From positions 11,165-75,164 of the forward strand of contig DIKO01000025.1 in assembly GCA_002423615.1 (NCBI GenBank): a stretch of 64,000 nt of DNA, read 5' to 3'. A program made the translations under genes and the position numbers. Each line of letters starts with the position of its first letter. The first letter of the stretch is position 1. The notes under the pieces were generated by a model, which had not been told where the DNA came from, made no database searches, and saw nothing but the letters and a program-made list of their open reading frames with translations. Source of the DNA: Desulfobacteraceae bacterium UBA5616. Its GTDB lineage: Bacteria; Desulfobacterota; Desulfobacteria; Desulfobacterales; UBA5616. Positions 17,290 through 26,773 of the stretch are shown here, one piece after another.

Positions 17290-19170
17290 TTATTTTGATG
17301 AGTTCCGGGTCCTGGCCGCCTTATTGCGTCTTACGGCCGCGTAAACGATGCCCAAGATGCTGATCAGAATCGGCATGAGAAAAATATTGATGAATTTGAC
17401 CCGGGTGCCCAGTTTTTCGATATCCGCCCGCAGATTCCGTCTCACCTCTTTGAGCTTCTTGTTGATTTTTAGTTTCTCGTCCCGGAATTTCTTGATTTCC
17501 TGCTCCTGTTCTTCACTGACGACGAATTTCTGGGAAGCGTCCTTCTGGGACTCCAGGTCCCTCAATTTTTGGTTGGTTTCCTCGAATTTTGCCGACAGTT
17601 CCTGCTCCTGGGCCATCCAATGGGCCTGGGCCGTTTTCTCCAGCTCCTGGACCTTGGTAAAAGGTCTTTCGAATTTTCCACGGCTCCGGATATGGATCAA
17701 CGCCTGATTCCCGGCAAGCAGCTCAGCCGCATTGAGCAGAAAATTCAAGTTGTCGTTATAAACCTGGGAGACCTCGTTTCCCATAAAACTCTGATGTTCC
17801 ACGTAGTTGTTGTCGTGGATCATATCCGTATCGGCGACAACGATTATGGTGGATTCCTTGATCCCCTTTGCCATGTGGGGCTTTTTCGGTTTAAGCTTTT
17901 CATCGGCAACGGGGGGGGGGCCGTTGGGGAAAGCCGAGTCAAAGACGCCGCTTAACGAAACGGCGATGTCATACCGTTTGTTCGCCGGTTTGAATGCCAG
18001 GCGAAGGTCTTTAAGCTCCTGCTGGATCTTGAACACGCTGAAGAGTTCGCTGTTGGTGCTCGATTGTAGAAGCGGCGTATACCGGATTTTCTCCTTATCC
18101 TCTTTTTCAATGGACCCTGCGATGGATAGGAGAATACTTTCCAATTGGGCAGTGGCCACGTTGTCGGTGTTGATGGCCGTCCGGTCCAGGGAAAGCCAGA
18201 AGGGATTCTCCACCACCTGGTTGTTCTTGTCCATGAACTGGGTAGCGTAACCGAAGTCCATCAGGGCCATTTCTTCGTTCATTTTGATTCCCCATGCCTT
18301 GAAAAGCGTGGGAAGGGACATGTGTTTGGAAATATTGGGCCCCCTGTCGGACATGGCAAAGGGATCTACGAAAAGAATGACTCTGCCGCCGTTCAGGATA
18401 TACTGATCCACGGCGTATTGAAGCCGGTCGCTCAGGTCTTTAGGGTAAACGAGGATCAGAAGGTCGAGATCATCACTGATATCCGAGTAGGTCATGCTCA
18501 TTTCTTCAACATCATAGGTTTTTCTGAGTTCTTCCAGAAAATACCAGGGCGGCGTTTCAGGGGGTTCCCCGGGCATGGGGATGGGAGACGGGGGGTTTCC
18601 GAAGACGTCGAGGCCGCTTAATAACCCGATCTTTGCCTTTTTCGGGGATTGAACTTTGGCTATGGCATGGGTGATGTCATACTCCATATGCTCTTCCCTT
18701 CCCGGATCTACAAACGGGAGTGTTTCTTCCCGGTCCGCAGCAATGACGACCAGCCCGAAATAGATCGTGTCTCCGGTGGGTAGGTCGATGCCCTTGACGC
18801 CGTACTGCTGGGCCCACTCCTCTTCCTCGGAATCCGGTTGCGGGTTGTAAACTTCCAGTTTTATGTTTTTATTTCCGAAATTTTCATATTCGGACAAAAA
18901 ATCCACCAGCCGTGGCGCAAAATGCTTCAACTGAAGGGGGATGTTGTCCACCCCTTTGGTGTAGAACAGCTTCAGGGTGACCGGATCTTTAATGTTGGAA
19001 ATGATCGATTTTGAGGCATCTGAAAGCGAGTAGAGTTTTTCGCTGGTGGCGTCCATCCGGAAATTCGTCTGCGACATGAGGACGTTTATCAGGATAATGA
19101 TCAGCAGGACCAGAAACAGGCCGCCGGCTGAAAAAAGCGTTTTGCTGAGATCTTTTTTCTTGTCTGACAT
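17290..19170 (-). CDS. GldG-like ABC transporter auxiliary protein
   Basis: A 626-residue protein with an N-terminal membrane helix (about residues 13-33), a large extracytoplasmic domain of the ABC_transp_aux/GldG type (starting NFRMDATSEKLYSLSDASKSIISNIKDP in character, with LILVYPKDLSDRLQYAVDQYILNGG and ILFVDP segments), a charged coiled-coil stretch at about 520-590 (EEQEQEIKKFRDEKLKINKKLKEV) and a C-terminal membrane helix (FLMPILISILGIVYAAVR). In Bacteroidetes GldG works with GldA and GldF in gliding and secretion; in other phyla the complex has no established role. It lies between the permease and DUF4340 genes on the same strand. Confidence 0.85.
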   Translation of the reverse strand: MSDKKKDLSKTLFSAGGLFLVLLIIILINVLMSQTNFRMDATSEKLYSLSDASKSIISNIKDPVTLKLFYTKGVDNIPLQLKHFAPRLVDFLSEYENFGNKNIKLEVYNPQPDSEEEEWAQQYGVKGIDLPTGDTIYFGLVVIAADREETLPFVDPGREEHMEYDITHAIAKVQSPKKAKIGLLSGLDVFGNPPSPIPMPGEPPETPPWYFLEELRKTYDVEEMSMTYSDISDDLDLLILVYPKDLSDRLQYAVDQYILNGGRVILFVDPFAMSDRGPNISKHMSLPTLFKAWGIKMNEEMALMDFGYATQFMDKNNQVVENPFWLSLDRTAINTDNVATAQLESILLSIAGSIEKEDKEKIRYTPLLQSSTNSELFSVFKIQQELKDLRLAFKPANKRYDIAVSLSGVFDSAFPNGPPPVADEKLKPKKPHMAKGIKESTIIVVADTDMIHDNNYVEHQSFMGNEVSQVYNDNLNFLLNAAELLAGNQALIHIRSRGKFERPFTKVQELEKTAQAHWMAQEQELSAKFEETNQKLRDLESQKDASQKFVVSEEQEQEIKKFRDEKLKINKKLKEVRRNLRADIEKLGTRVKFINIFLMPILISILGIVYAAVRRNKAARTRNSSK

Positions 19171-19243
19171 ATTAAATCGCCTCCGTAGGTATGTGCGCGT
19201 TAAATACAGAATTCATCATGGATGTCCCTTGAACGTTCACCCG

Positions 19244-19996
19244 TCAGGATGTTCTTCGGTTTTGAATGATGACGCCGGTGACAAAAAGGAAAAACACCAT
19301 GACGCTGGCGTAATATAAAATGTCCCGGGCATCCAGAACGCCGCGGGTAATGGACTGAAAATGGGTTAAAAAGCTTAGTTGTGAAACCAGGTTGACCAGC
19401 CACGCGGGGGCCCATCCGTACAGGCTGTCCAGTACGGGCGGGTAGCCGGACAGAATCAGAAAAAGACAAAGCACCACCGAGAGGATGAAACTGATCACCT
19501 GACTCCGGGTCGCCGATGAAGTCATGATGCCCACGCTTAAAAAAGCCCCGGCAAGGAGGAAACTGCCCACATAGGCACAAAACGCAACGCCTAAGTCGGG
19601 ATTGCCCAGGTACATGACGGTGAAAACCAGGGGGAAGGTCAGCATGAGGCAAATGCCCAGAAAACACCAGGCCGCTAAAAATTTCCCCAGGATGGCGTCC
19701 GCCACGGTTATGGGAAATGTCAGCAGAAGTTCAATGGTTCCCAGTCGTCGGTCCTCGGCCCAGAGCCTCATGGCCACGGCAGGGATCAGGAAGATGTAAA
19801 CCCAGGGGTGCCAGTCGAAGAAACCCCTGAAATCGGCCTGGTTGGATTCGAAGAACATGCCGATGTTGAAGGTAAAAAATCCCAGCAGCAATAAAAAAAT
19901 GATGATAAAGACGTAGGCCACCGGTGATCCGAAATAACTGAACAGCTCTCTCTTGAAAATGGCTTTGATATTGGCGATAGAATCTTGTATCCGCAT
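19244..19996 (-). CDS. ABC-2 type transporter permease (GldF-like)
   Basis: A 250-residue integral membrane protein with about six hydrophobic helices, for example VAYVFIIIFLLLLGFFTF and FILSVVLCLFLILSGYP. The DRRLGTIELLLTFPIT segment is the conserved cytoplasmic element of ABC-2 permeases. It follows the ATPase gene after 66 bases and precedes the GldG-like gene by 73 bases, the typical GldA-F-G order. It would form the membrane channel or mechanotransmission part of the complex; the substrate is unknown. Confidence 0.87.
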   Translation of the reverse strand: MRIQDSIANIKAIFKRELFSYFGSPVAYVFIIIFLLLLGFFTFNIGMFFESNQADFRGFFDWHPWVYIFLIPAVAMRLWAEDRRLGTIELLLTFPITVADAILGKFLAAWCFLGICLMLTFPLVFTVMYLGNPDLGVAFCAYVGSFLLAGAFLSVGIMTSSATRSQVISFILSVVLCLFLILSGYPPVLDSLYGWAPAWLVNLVSQLSFLTHFQSITRGVLDARDILYYASVMVFFLFVTGVIIQNRRTS

Positions 19997-20062
19997 AATT
20001 CACCCTGATTGTTTTTTCCATCGCTCCGCCTTGAAACAAAACCAGGGCGAAGCGGGATTAAA

Positions 20063-20995
20063 TTAAAGTGTAATTTTTCGAAAAACCTCGTCCAGGCGGC
20101 CCTGTTCAACAAATAAGGACTCGATTTTAAAGTCTTTTTCTCTTAAAGCGATCATGATGCGGTCGGCGATGGGAATTTTCAGCTCCTTGGGATAAATCCG
20201 GACATGGATTTGTTTTTCATCTTTTTCAAGAACTTCAGCCTGTTTCACGCAGTCCAGTTCTCTGAGAACGGATATAAGGGCCTGTTCATCGGCGGTGGCG
20301 ACGGCAATGCATACGGCGCCGTGAACCGATGAGCGCGTTTTCAGATTATCGGGGGTGTCGTCGGCGACGATGCAGCCGTTTGCGATGATGACCGCCCGGG
20401 TACATACGGATTCCACTTCGTCCAGGATATGCGTGGAAAGCAGAATGGCTTTTTTTTCACTCATCTCCCGGATCATCAGTCTCACTTCATGTTTCTGGTT
20501 TGGGTCCAGTCCGTCGGTGGGCTCGTCAAAAATCAGGTATTCGGGATCATGGAGAATACTCTGGGCAAAGCAGACCCGCTGGCGGTAACCCTTGGAGAGG
20601 GTGCTGATGTTCTGATATTCGACACGGGTGAGGAAGCACCGTTCGATGGTCTCATGGATTTTGCGTTTCCGGTCCGCCGGCCCGTACCCCCTGATCTGGG
20701 CGCAGAAATCCAGATATCCGTGAACCGTCATATCCGGGTACACGGGAGCATTCTCCGGCAGATATCCCATTTTTTTCCGCGCCGAGATCGAATCTTCCGT
20801 GATGTCGTATCCGCCGATCACCGCGGTTCCAGCGGTAGGGGGAATGAAACCGGTGATCATTCTCATGGTAGTGGACTTCCCGGCGCCGTTGGGGCCTAAA
20901 AAGCCGAGGATCTCACCCTTTTCCACGGAAAAGGATACGTTGTCGACTGCCTTCATCTTTCCGAAATCTTTAGTGATATTTTTTACCTCAATCAT
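20063..20995 (-). CDS. ABC transporter ATP-binding protein (GldA-like)
   Basis: A 310-residue ABC ATPase. Motifs: Walker A GPNGAGKST (about residues 34-42), Q-loop region MGYLPENAPVYPDM, a signature motif that is degenerate, LSKGYRQRV in place of LSGGQ, Walker B YLIFDEPTDGLDP and the H-loop STHILDEVE. A C-terminal accessory domain of about 90 residues is typical of GldA/NatA-type ATPases. It is the first gene of a four-gene leftward operon (ATPase, permease, GldG-like, DUF4340) and energises that complex. It is divergent from resB across about 300 bases. Confidence 0.93.
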   Translation of the reverse strand: MIEVKNITKDFGKMKAVDNVSFSVEKGEILGFLGPNGAGKSTTMRMITGFIPPTAGTAVIGGYDITEDSISARKKMGYLPENAPVYPDMTVHGYLDFCAQIRGYGPADRKRKIHETIERCFLTRVEYQNISTLSKGYRQRVCFAQSILHDPEYLIFDEPTDGLDPNQKHEVRLMIREMSEKKAILLSTHILDEVESVCTRAVIIANGCIVADDTPDNLKTRSSVHGAVCIAVATADEQALISVLRELDCVKQAEVLEKDEKQIHVRIYPKELKIPIADRIMIALREKDFKIESLFVEQGRLDEVFRKITL

Positions 20996-21296
20996 TTCGT
21001 ACGGTGCTCCTCATGTTAAGGAAATGGTTTTTTGGCGCTGTGTCGGCCGGGAATCGGTTTTGACGGTTCAGGCTTTATACGATTTAAGCGACGGGAAAAT
21101 CCGGCTCTTCGCGTCATTCTGGACATCTTTATTGTCTGTTCCGTATTTATTCAAAACAACGGAAAATATTTAACAGCGTGCTAATTTAAATGCCGGTGCA
21201 CCGGTTGTCAAGAAAAGGTTTGCTTTTTAACCGCTTGCTTTTTTTAAAAGTTCTGATATTAAAAAGCATTTGCTGATGTCAAGGAAAGGAACCCGC
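20996..21296. other. 301-base divergent intergenic region
   Basis: Lies between the GldA-like gene and resB. It contains a perfect 12-base palindrome CCGGTGCACCGG at 21193-21204, a possible operator, and a candidate rightward promoter at 21235-21262. No coding sequence or RNA gene was recognised. Confidence 0.6.
21235..21262 (+). promoter_or_regulatory. Candidate promoter upstream of resB
   Basis: TTGCTT at 21235-21240, a 16-base AT-rich spacer and TATTAA at 21257-21262, about 34 bases before the resB start. Four of six matches to each consensus hexamer, so moderate support only. Confidence 0.4.
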
Positions 21297-22712
21297 ATGA
21301 AAAAAAATAATGTAAAATCCGGCGCTATCCACAGGGCGTGGGACTTTTTTACATCCATGAAACTCACTGTAACCGTTTTGCTTTGTCTGGCGGCGACTTC
21401 GGTCGTCGGAACCCTGATTCCCCAGAACGAGGCTCCAACCTTTTATTTTCACCAGTATGGTAAATTCTTTTACAGGCTGCTGATGGCCACCGGCCTTGAC
21501 AATATGTACCATTCCTGGTGGTTTCAACTGTTAATGCTCCTCCTTTTTGTGAATATTATCGCATGCTCCGTTCATCGCCTGTCCTCGATGTGGAAGGTTA
21601 TTTTCAACAAATCCCCCAGGGTCAACCCCGAGAGATTCAGGAAACTTGAGAACCGCATTGAAATCGAGGTCAACGAACGACTGGACAGCCTCCAGAAACC
21701 CTACACGGACATCATCTCCAAACGTTTTCGCCGTCACGCCAGTGAAAAAACGGACAAGGGGTTCTATATCTATGGTGAAAAATGGCGGCTCTCCCGTCTG
21801 GGGGTCTATGTTGTCCACGCAAGCGTTCTGGTGCTGCTGATCGGCGCCCTGATCGGCTCCCTGCTCGGGTTTGATGGATTCGTCAATATCCCCGAGGGGA
21901 AGTCCGTGGATCAGATCATGCTGCGGAAAACTCAAAAAACCCTGCCCCTCGGGTTTGCCATCCGCTGCGACGATTTCGATGTAACGTTTTATGAAACAGG
22001 CGCCCCCAAGGAATACCGCAGCAAGCTTTCCATCATCCGGAATGAAAAGGTCCTGCTGACACGTGACATCATCGTCAACAGACCCCTCAGGTTCGGCGGC
22101 GTCAATATTTTTCAGGCCAGTTACGGTGAAGTCCCCGGGGAGAAGCATGTCGCCGGCGATCTTGCATCAAAGAAAATCCGGCTGAACATCGTTGACCGGC
22201 ACACGGGCAAGACGATCACTCAGGAACTCTCCATGGGCGGTACTGCGGCGCTTCCCGAAGGTTCGGGATTTTTTCTGATCAAGGAATTCAAGGAATCGGC
22301 CGACTTCCGGGGGCAGGAGATCGGCGAAGCCTTTCTGGGCCTCCTCATGGAAAAGGGCAAAGATCCTGTTGAAGTGCTGCTGCCCTTAAGATATCCGAAT
22401 TTTGACAAAATGAGGGGCGGGCATCACGTTTTTTCACTTGAGAATATTGATGATCTGCTCGTATCGGAGAATAAGGAACCTGTTTATTACACCGGGCTTC
22501 AGATCACCCGGGACCCCGGTGTATGGGTGGTGTATTCGGGTTTTATCCTGATGCTCATCGGGTTCGGGGTGACGTTTTTCATGAGCCATCAGCAGGTTTT
22601 TGTCGAGGTGACCCCGTCGGGTAAGAAATGCAGGGTCATGCTGGCCGGCATTTCCAACAAGAACACCATCGGAATGGAGAGGAAGTTGAAAAAACTCTCC
22701 GCGGCATTATAA
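21297..22712 (+). CDS. resB: ResB-like System II cytochrome c biogenesis protein
   Basis: A 471-residue ResB/Ccs1 protein. Membrane segments: LTVTVLLCLAATSVVGTLI, then WWFQLLMLLLFVNIIACSV, then LGVYVVHASVLVLLIGALIGSLLG and a C-terminal WVVYSGFILMLIGFGVTFFMS; a large extracytoplasmic domain lies between the third and fourth, the standard topology. With CcsA it forms the haem export/cytochrome c synthetase of System II. ATG 21297 is preferred over an in-frame upstream start because AAGGAAAGG lies seven bases before it. ccsA follows after 11 bases, and the multihaem qrcA is next, a likely client. Confidence 0.92.
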   Translation: MKKNNVKSGAIHRAWDFFTSMKLTVTVLLCLAATSVVGTLIPQNEAPTFYFHQYGKFFYRLLMATGLDNMYHSWWFQLLMLLLFVNIIACSVHRLSSMWKVIFNKSPRVNPERFRKLENRIEIEVNERLDSLQKPYTDIISKRFRRHASEKTDKGFYIYGEKWRLSRLGVYVVHASVLVLLIGALIGSLLGFDGFVNIPEGKSVDQIMLRKTQKTLPLGFAIRCDDFDVTFYETGAPKEYRSKLSIIRNEKVLLTRDIIVNRPLRFGGVNIFQASYGEVPGEKHVAGDLASKKIRLNIVDRHTGKTITQELSMGGTAALPEGSGFFLIKEFKESADFRGQEIGEAFLGLLMEKGKDPVEVLLPLRYPNFDKMRGGHHVFSLENIDDLLVSENKEPVYYTGLQITRDPGVWVVYSGFILMLIGFGVTFFMSHQQVFVEVTPSGKKCRVMLAGISNKNTIGMERKLKKLSAAL

Positions 22713-22723
22713 AAGGATATCCT

Positions 22724-23560
22724 ATGAACAGCTCTTTATTGCTTTCCATAACCACATTTATTTACGGTCTTTCCGCCGTCCTTTACTTGATTTCATGGGT
22801 GTTTAAAAAAAAAGGTCCGGGGCGGGCGGCTTTTTTCAGCCTGGCACTGGGCGCTCTCCTCAATGCCGGGGGAATTGTTTTGCGCTGGGTGGAATCCTAT
22901 CAGCTGGGCATCGGGCACGCGCCCCTTTCGAATCTTTATGAATCTCTGGTATTTTTTTCCTTAACCATTGCGGTATTTTATATCTTCATTGAATGGCGTT
23001 ACCAGAATCCCACCATCGGCGTTTTCGCTTCCCCTCTGTCATTTCTCTCGATGGCATACGCCTCCCTGTCCCCCAACATCAGCGATCACATTCAGCCGCT
23101 CATTCCCGCCCTGAAAAGCAACTGGCTTATCGCCCATGTGGTGACCTGTTTCCTGGGATATTCGGCCCTGGCCATTGCTTTCGGCATCAGCATCATGTAC
23201 CTTTTCAAACTCACCGAGAGAGGTCAAAAATATCGGATGCTCCAGTCTTTCCCGGATTCCAGGTCCCTCGATGAATTGAACCACCAGATGGTAATGGTCG
23301 GGTTTTTGTTCCTCACGGCCGGTATCATCACCGGTGCGGTCTGGGCCAATTCAGCCTGGGGAAGCTACTGGAGCTGGGATCCCAAGGAGACATGGTCTCT
23401 GATCACCTGGTTCATTTATGCTGCGGTTCTTCATGCGAGGATGATGCGCGGGTGGCATGGCAGGCGCATCGCCTGGCTTTGTATTTTCGGATTTTTCGCG
23501 GTGTTGTTTACCTATTTCGGGGTCAATCTTCTTCCCGGATTACATAGCTACGGTCAGTGA
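22724..23560 (+). CDS. ccsA: CcsA/CcsB-type cytochrome c biogenesis protein
   Basis: A 278-residue polytopic membrane protein of the haem-handling family. It has about eight hydrophobic segments and the diagnostic tryptophan-rich WWD-type motif WGSYWSWDPKETWSLITW near residues 211-228, flanked by conserved histidines (HVVTCFLGY upstream, HARMMRGWHGRR downstream). It attaches haem to apocytochromes c outside the membrane together with ResB. ATG 22724 follows an AAAGGATAT site 11 bases after the resB stop; the longer frame beginning inside resB is not used. The pair is placed immediately before the Qrc operon. Confidence 0.92.
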   Translation: MNSSLLLSITTFIYGLSAVLYLISWVFKKKGPGRAAFFSLALGALLNAGGIVLRWVESYQLGIGHAPLSNLYESLVFFSLTIAVFYIFIEWRYQNPTIGVFASPLSFLSMAYASLSPNISDHIQPLIPALKSNWLIAHVVTCFLGYSALAIAFGISIMYLFKLTERGQKYRMLQSFPDSRSLDELNHQMVMVGFLFLTAGIITGAVWANSAWGSYWSWDPKETWSLITWFIYAAVLHARMMRGWHGRRIAWLCIFGFFAVLFTYFGVNLLPGLHSYGQ

Positions 23561-23567
23561 TTTTCCC

Positions 23568-23596
23568 TTGACAAGGTCAATGCCAACGGATACAGA
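23568..23596 (+). promoter_or_regulatory. Possible promoter upstream of qrcA
   Basis: TTGACA at 23568-23573, a 17-base spacer and TACAGA at 23591-23596. The -35 is perfect but the -10 matches only three of six positions. It starts just after the ccsA stop codon, 115 bases before qrcA, so it could give qrc transcription independent of ccs. Confidence 0.35.
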
Positions 23597-23711
23597 ATGC
23601 AATATTTTTTTCTTGAGGTGGCATTGAAAAAATATTCCGCCGTGCTGCGGCAGGACTTCGAATAACTTATACGGCGATCTTTAAAAGGTCCCACATCGCA
23701 ATGGAGTTTCC

Positions 23712-24425
23712 ATGAGTACTGTAGAGGAAAAGGTTAAAGAATCTTCTGAACATGCCGCCAGTGCTCCGGCAAAGGCGGCTTCCGAAAAATCAGGGGGAGA
23801 AGACCGGAACGCCGGTGCAGGAGGTCCCATCACCCTGTTTTTTATTCTAGGACTTGCAGCCAGCCTGGTGGTTGGATGGGTTGTCTTCCCCAAACTGCTT
23901 TACTCTCAGAAGAGCCAGCCATTTGATTTCAATCATGCTCTCCATATGGAAGAAGTGGACAATGGATGCGAAAGCTGCCATTTTTTCCGTGAGGACGGAT
24001 CTTTTTCAGGATCACCCAGACTGGCCCAGTGTGTGGCATGCCATGAAGACGTTCAGGGCGTGAGCGAGGATGAAAAAATTTTTGTAGAAAATTATGTGGT
24101 CGAGGACCGGGAGGTCCCTTGGCTGGTGTATTCGAAGCAGCCGGACTGCGTTTTCTTTTCCCATGCGGCCCATGTCAAGGGCGCCGGCATGGACTGCGCG
24201 GTTTGCCACGGCCCTATCGGCGAATCCGATCATCTCAAGGTTTATGAAGAAAACCGGATATCCGGTTACAGCCGGGATATCTGGGGGAAGAACATCTCAG
24301 GCATAAAGCGCAATTCATGGGACCGGATGAAAATGGATGACTGCGCCGAATGTCATATGGAGACTACGGGGCGTACCTCCAGCGTTCAGACGAAAAAAGA
24401 CGGTTGTTTCGTTTGCCACAAGTGA
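23712..24425 (+). CDS. qrcA: QrcA-like membrane-anchored multihaem cytochrome c
   Basis: A 237-residue protein with a cytoplasmic Ala/Glu-rich N-terminus, one membrane helix at about residues 39-60 (PITLFFILGLAASLVVGWVV) and a periplasmic domain with five CXXCH haem sites: 86-90, 107-111, 162-166, 211-215 and 232-236. The QrcA of Desulfovibrio vulgaris is described as a six-haem cytochrome; only five standard sites are visible here. It should accept electrons from soluble type I cytochrome c3 and pass them to the Fe-S subunits of the quinone reductase complex. Start ATG 23712; System II maturation genes are upstream and qrcB follows after 120 bases. Confidence 0.88.
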   Translation: MSTVEEKVKESSEHAASAPAKAASEKSGGEDRNAGAGGPITLFFILGLAASLVVGWVVFPKLLYSQKSQPFDFNHALHMEEVDNGCESCHFFREDGSFSGSPRLAQCVACHEDVQGVSEDEKIFVENYVVEDREVPWLVYSKQPDCVFFSHAAHVKGAGMDCAVCHGPIGESDHLKVYEENRISGYSRDIWGKNISGIKRNSWDRMKMDDCAECHMETTGRTSSVQTKKDGCFVCHK

Positions 24426-24545
24426 TCACTGATCGGAACGGCAACCTTATTGATTTGATGGAGTCTAAGAATATTGCGCAAACACCGCTCTATGAAAATT
24501 TCAGGGTGAACAGCGTTTTGGTCGTCATTGTTAAGGGGTAATGAT

Positions 24546-26756
24546 ATGAAAATCGACAGAAGGAGTTTCTTGTCACTGGGCATCGGTGCGGCTGCGGGAA
24601 CCGCCCTTTCGCCCTTGCCGTGGAAGATCACCGACGATCTTTCCATATGGTCTCAGAACTGGCCATGGACACCGGTTCCACAGGATGGAGAAGCCACGTA
24701 TGTGAACTCCGTATGCACCCTTTGTCCCGGCGGTTGCGGCATATCCGTTCGAAAAATCGACGACCGGGCCGTTAAAATCGAAGGTATGAAAGGATTTCCC
24801 ATTAATGACGGGGGAATCTGCATTCTGGGACTATCCGGCCTTCAACTGCTTTACGGTCCCACACGTATCGCTTCACCGTTGAAACGGACGGGGAAGCGGG
24901 GGGAAGGCGCTTTTCAGGCTGTTTCATGGAAACAAGCCATCTCGGAGGTGGTGGACAAGCTGAGTTCGCTGAGAAAAGAAGGAAAGCCTCACACCGTTGC
25001 CGGCATTTCAGGCGAAAGGGAAGGTACCACAGGTCGGCTTTTCAAACGTTTTCTGACGGCCTACGGATCCCCCAATTTCATGCATGTACCGTCGGCTGCG
25101 GATGCATCGGAACAGGTCCTTTACCTGATGCACGGCCAAGGCACGACCCTGGGAATGGATCTGGAAAATGCCGATTACATTCTCTCCTTTTCCGCCGGGC
25201 TCCTGGATGGATGGGGTTCACCGGTGCGAATGTTCAAGGCCAACAGCCGGTTGAAAGACAAAAAGGGGAAACTGGTTCAGATTGAACCCCGGTTGTCCAG
25301 CACCGCCGCCAAGGCCGACAAATGGCTGCCCATCACCCCGGGGGCCGAAGGGGCCCTGGCTCTGGGACTGGCCCATGTCATTATCGCCGAATCTCTGCAC
25401 AACAGGGAGTTTATCGAAAATTATACCAGCGGTTTCGAAGCGTTTGCAAATTATGTACGCAACGGCTTTTCACCGGATATAGTCGCTCAGATCACAGGGA
25501 TACCCAAGGCCGGTATCGTTTCGCTGGCCAGGGAATTCGCCGGGGCGTCCAGGCCCGTTGCCATTTGCGGCAGGGGACAGGGAGATACGCCGGGGGCGCT
25601 CTGCGAGGCGGTTGCAGTTCATGCCTTGAACGCCCTTGTGGGCAACATCAATCGTACAGGCGGCGTCTGGAGCGTAGCTCAGCCGGTGGATTTCAACTGG
25701 AGTCAGGTATGGCCCGATGAACCGGCCCGGATGGGTCTTGCCCGGAAACGCATCGACGGTGCCGGCGGACCCCTTTTGCCCCAGTCCCTGCTGAACCGTT
25801 TTCCGCAAGCGGTGAACGGAAAAAACCCCTATGAAGTGCAAGCCCTCCTGGTGTCAAATGCCAATCCGCTTTACACCATGCGCGATGTGGAATCCGTGAA
25901 AAAAGCGTTTGACCGGATCGGCTTTATCGTCAGTTTCTCCTCCTATATGGATGAGACGGCTCAATATTCGGATCTTATCCTGCCCAATCACCATTACCTT
26001 GAACGGTATGAGGTTGTGGAGGGGATCAAAGGAATGACCTCGCCTTTTATCGGAATGGCAAAGCCCGTTGTAAAACCGCTTTACAACACCCGGCATACGG
26101 CGGATGTCATCATCGAACTGGCCTCTGAACTGAAAGGGACTGTGGCCGCGGCTTTTCCATGGGCGTCCTATGAAGCCTGCCTTAAACAGACATTGGGTTA
26201 CAAAGTCAATGCACTGGCCGAAGATGGATACTGGATGGATGGGGGCTATATGCCGCCGGACTGGTCCAATGCTTTTAAAACCCCTTCGGGAAAGTTCGAA
26301 TTCAATCTTTCCCCGTTTAAACACAAGGTCTATACACACCCCGAAGGAGACCCGTCTATTTTTCCCCTGGTGCTCATTCCCTATGATTCCCTGCGTCTGG
26401 CCAATGATCAGATCGGCAATGCCCCTTTTATGACAAAAACGGTCGCGGATACGGTTTTGCAGAAAAGCGATGCGGTTGTTGAAATCAATCCTGAAACCGG
26501 AAAACAACTTCGTCTGGCCGAAGGTTCTCTCGCTGTTTTGAAAACACCGAAGAAAACGGTAAAGGTTGCGGTCCACCTGTCCCAGGGTGTCGGCCCCGGT
26601 ATTGTGGCCGTTCCGAGAGGTCTGGGGCACCTGGGCAACGACAGGTACCTGGCCGGTAAAGGCGTCAATGTGAACGATCTGATCGGGCCTGTGGATGATG
26701 TCGTCTCCGGTCTTGATGCCGCATGGGGAATCAGAGCGAGCCTGGCCAAATCATAA
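24546..26756 (+). CDS. qrcB: QrcB-like molybdopterin-oxidoreductase-family subunit
   Basis: A 736-residue protein with a twin-arginine signal (KIDRRSFLSLGIGAAAG, residues 2-16) for Tat export. An N-terminal [4Fe-4S] site is given by C57, C60, C64 and C92 (CTLCPGGC ... GGIC). The rest follows the molybdopterin oxidoreductase fold (GQGTTLGMDLENADYILSFSA, DETAQYSDLILPNHHYLER, then the C-terminal dinucleotide-binding-type domain). QrcB is known to lack a bound molybdenum cofactor and acts as a structural or electron-relay subunit; whether that holds here cannot be read directly. ATG 24546 is the start that places the Tat motif at the N-terminus. qrcC follows after 17 bases. Confidence 0.9.
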   Translation: MKIDRRSFLSLGIGAAAGTALSPLPWKITDDLSIWSQNWPWTPVPQDGEATYVNSVCTLCPGGCGISVRKIDDRAVKIEGMKGFPINDGGICILGLSGLQLLYGPTRIASPLKRTGKRGEGAFQAVSWKQAISEVVDKLSSLRKEGKPHTVAGISGEREGTTGRLFKRFLTAYGSPNFMHVPSAADASEQVLYLMHGQGTTLGMDLENADYILSFSAGLLDGWGSPVRMFKANSRLKDKKGKLVQIEPRLSSTAAKADKWLPITPGAEGALALGLAHVIIAESLHNREFIENYTSGFEAFANYVRNGFSPDIVAQITGIPKAGIVSLAREFAGASRPVAICGRGQGDTPGALCEAVAVHALNALVGNINRTGGVWSVAQPVDFNWSQVWPDEPARMGLARKRIDGAGGPLLPQSLLNRFPQAVNGKNPYEVQALLVSNANPLYTMRDVESVKKAFDRIGFIVSFSSYMDETAQYSDLILPNHHYLERYEVVEGIKGMTSPFIGMAKPVVKPLYNTRHTADVIIELASELKGTVAAAFPWASYEACLKQTLGYKVNALAEDGYWMDGGYMPPDWSNAFKTPSGKFEFNLSPFKHKVYTHPEGDPSIFPLVLIPYDSLRLANDQIGNAPFMTKTVADTVLQKSDAVVEINPETGKQLRLAEGSLAVLKTPKKTVKVAVHLSQGVGPGIVAVPRGLGHLGNDRYLAGKGVNVNDLIGPVDDVVSGLDAAWGIRASLAKS

Positions 26757-26773
26757 TAGATAAAGAGGATCTG

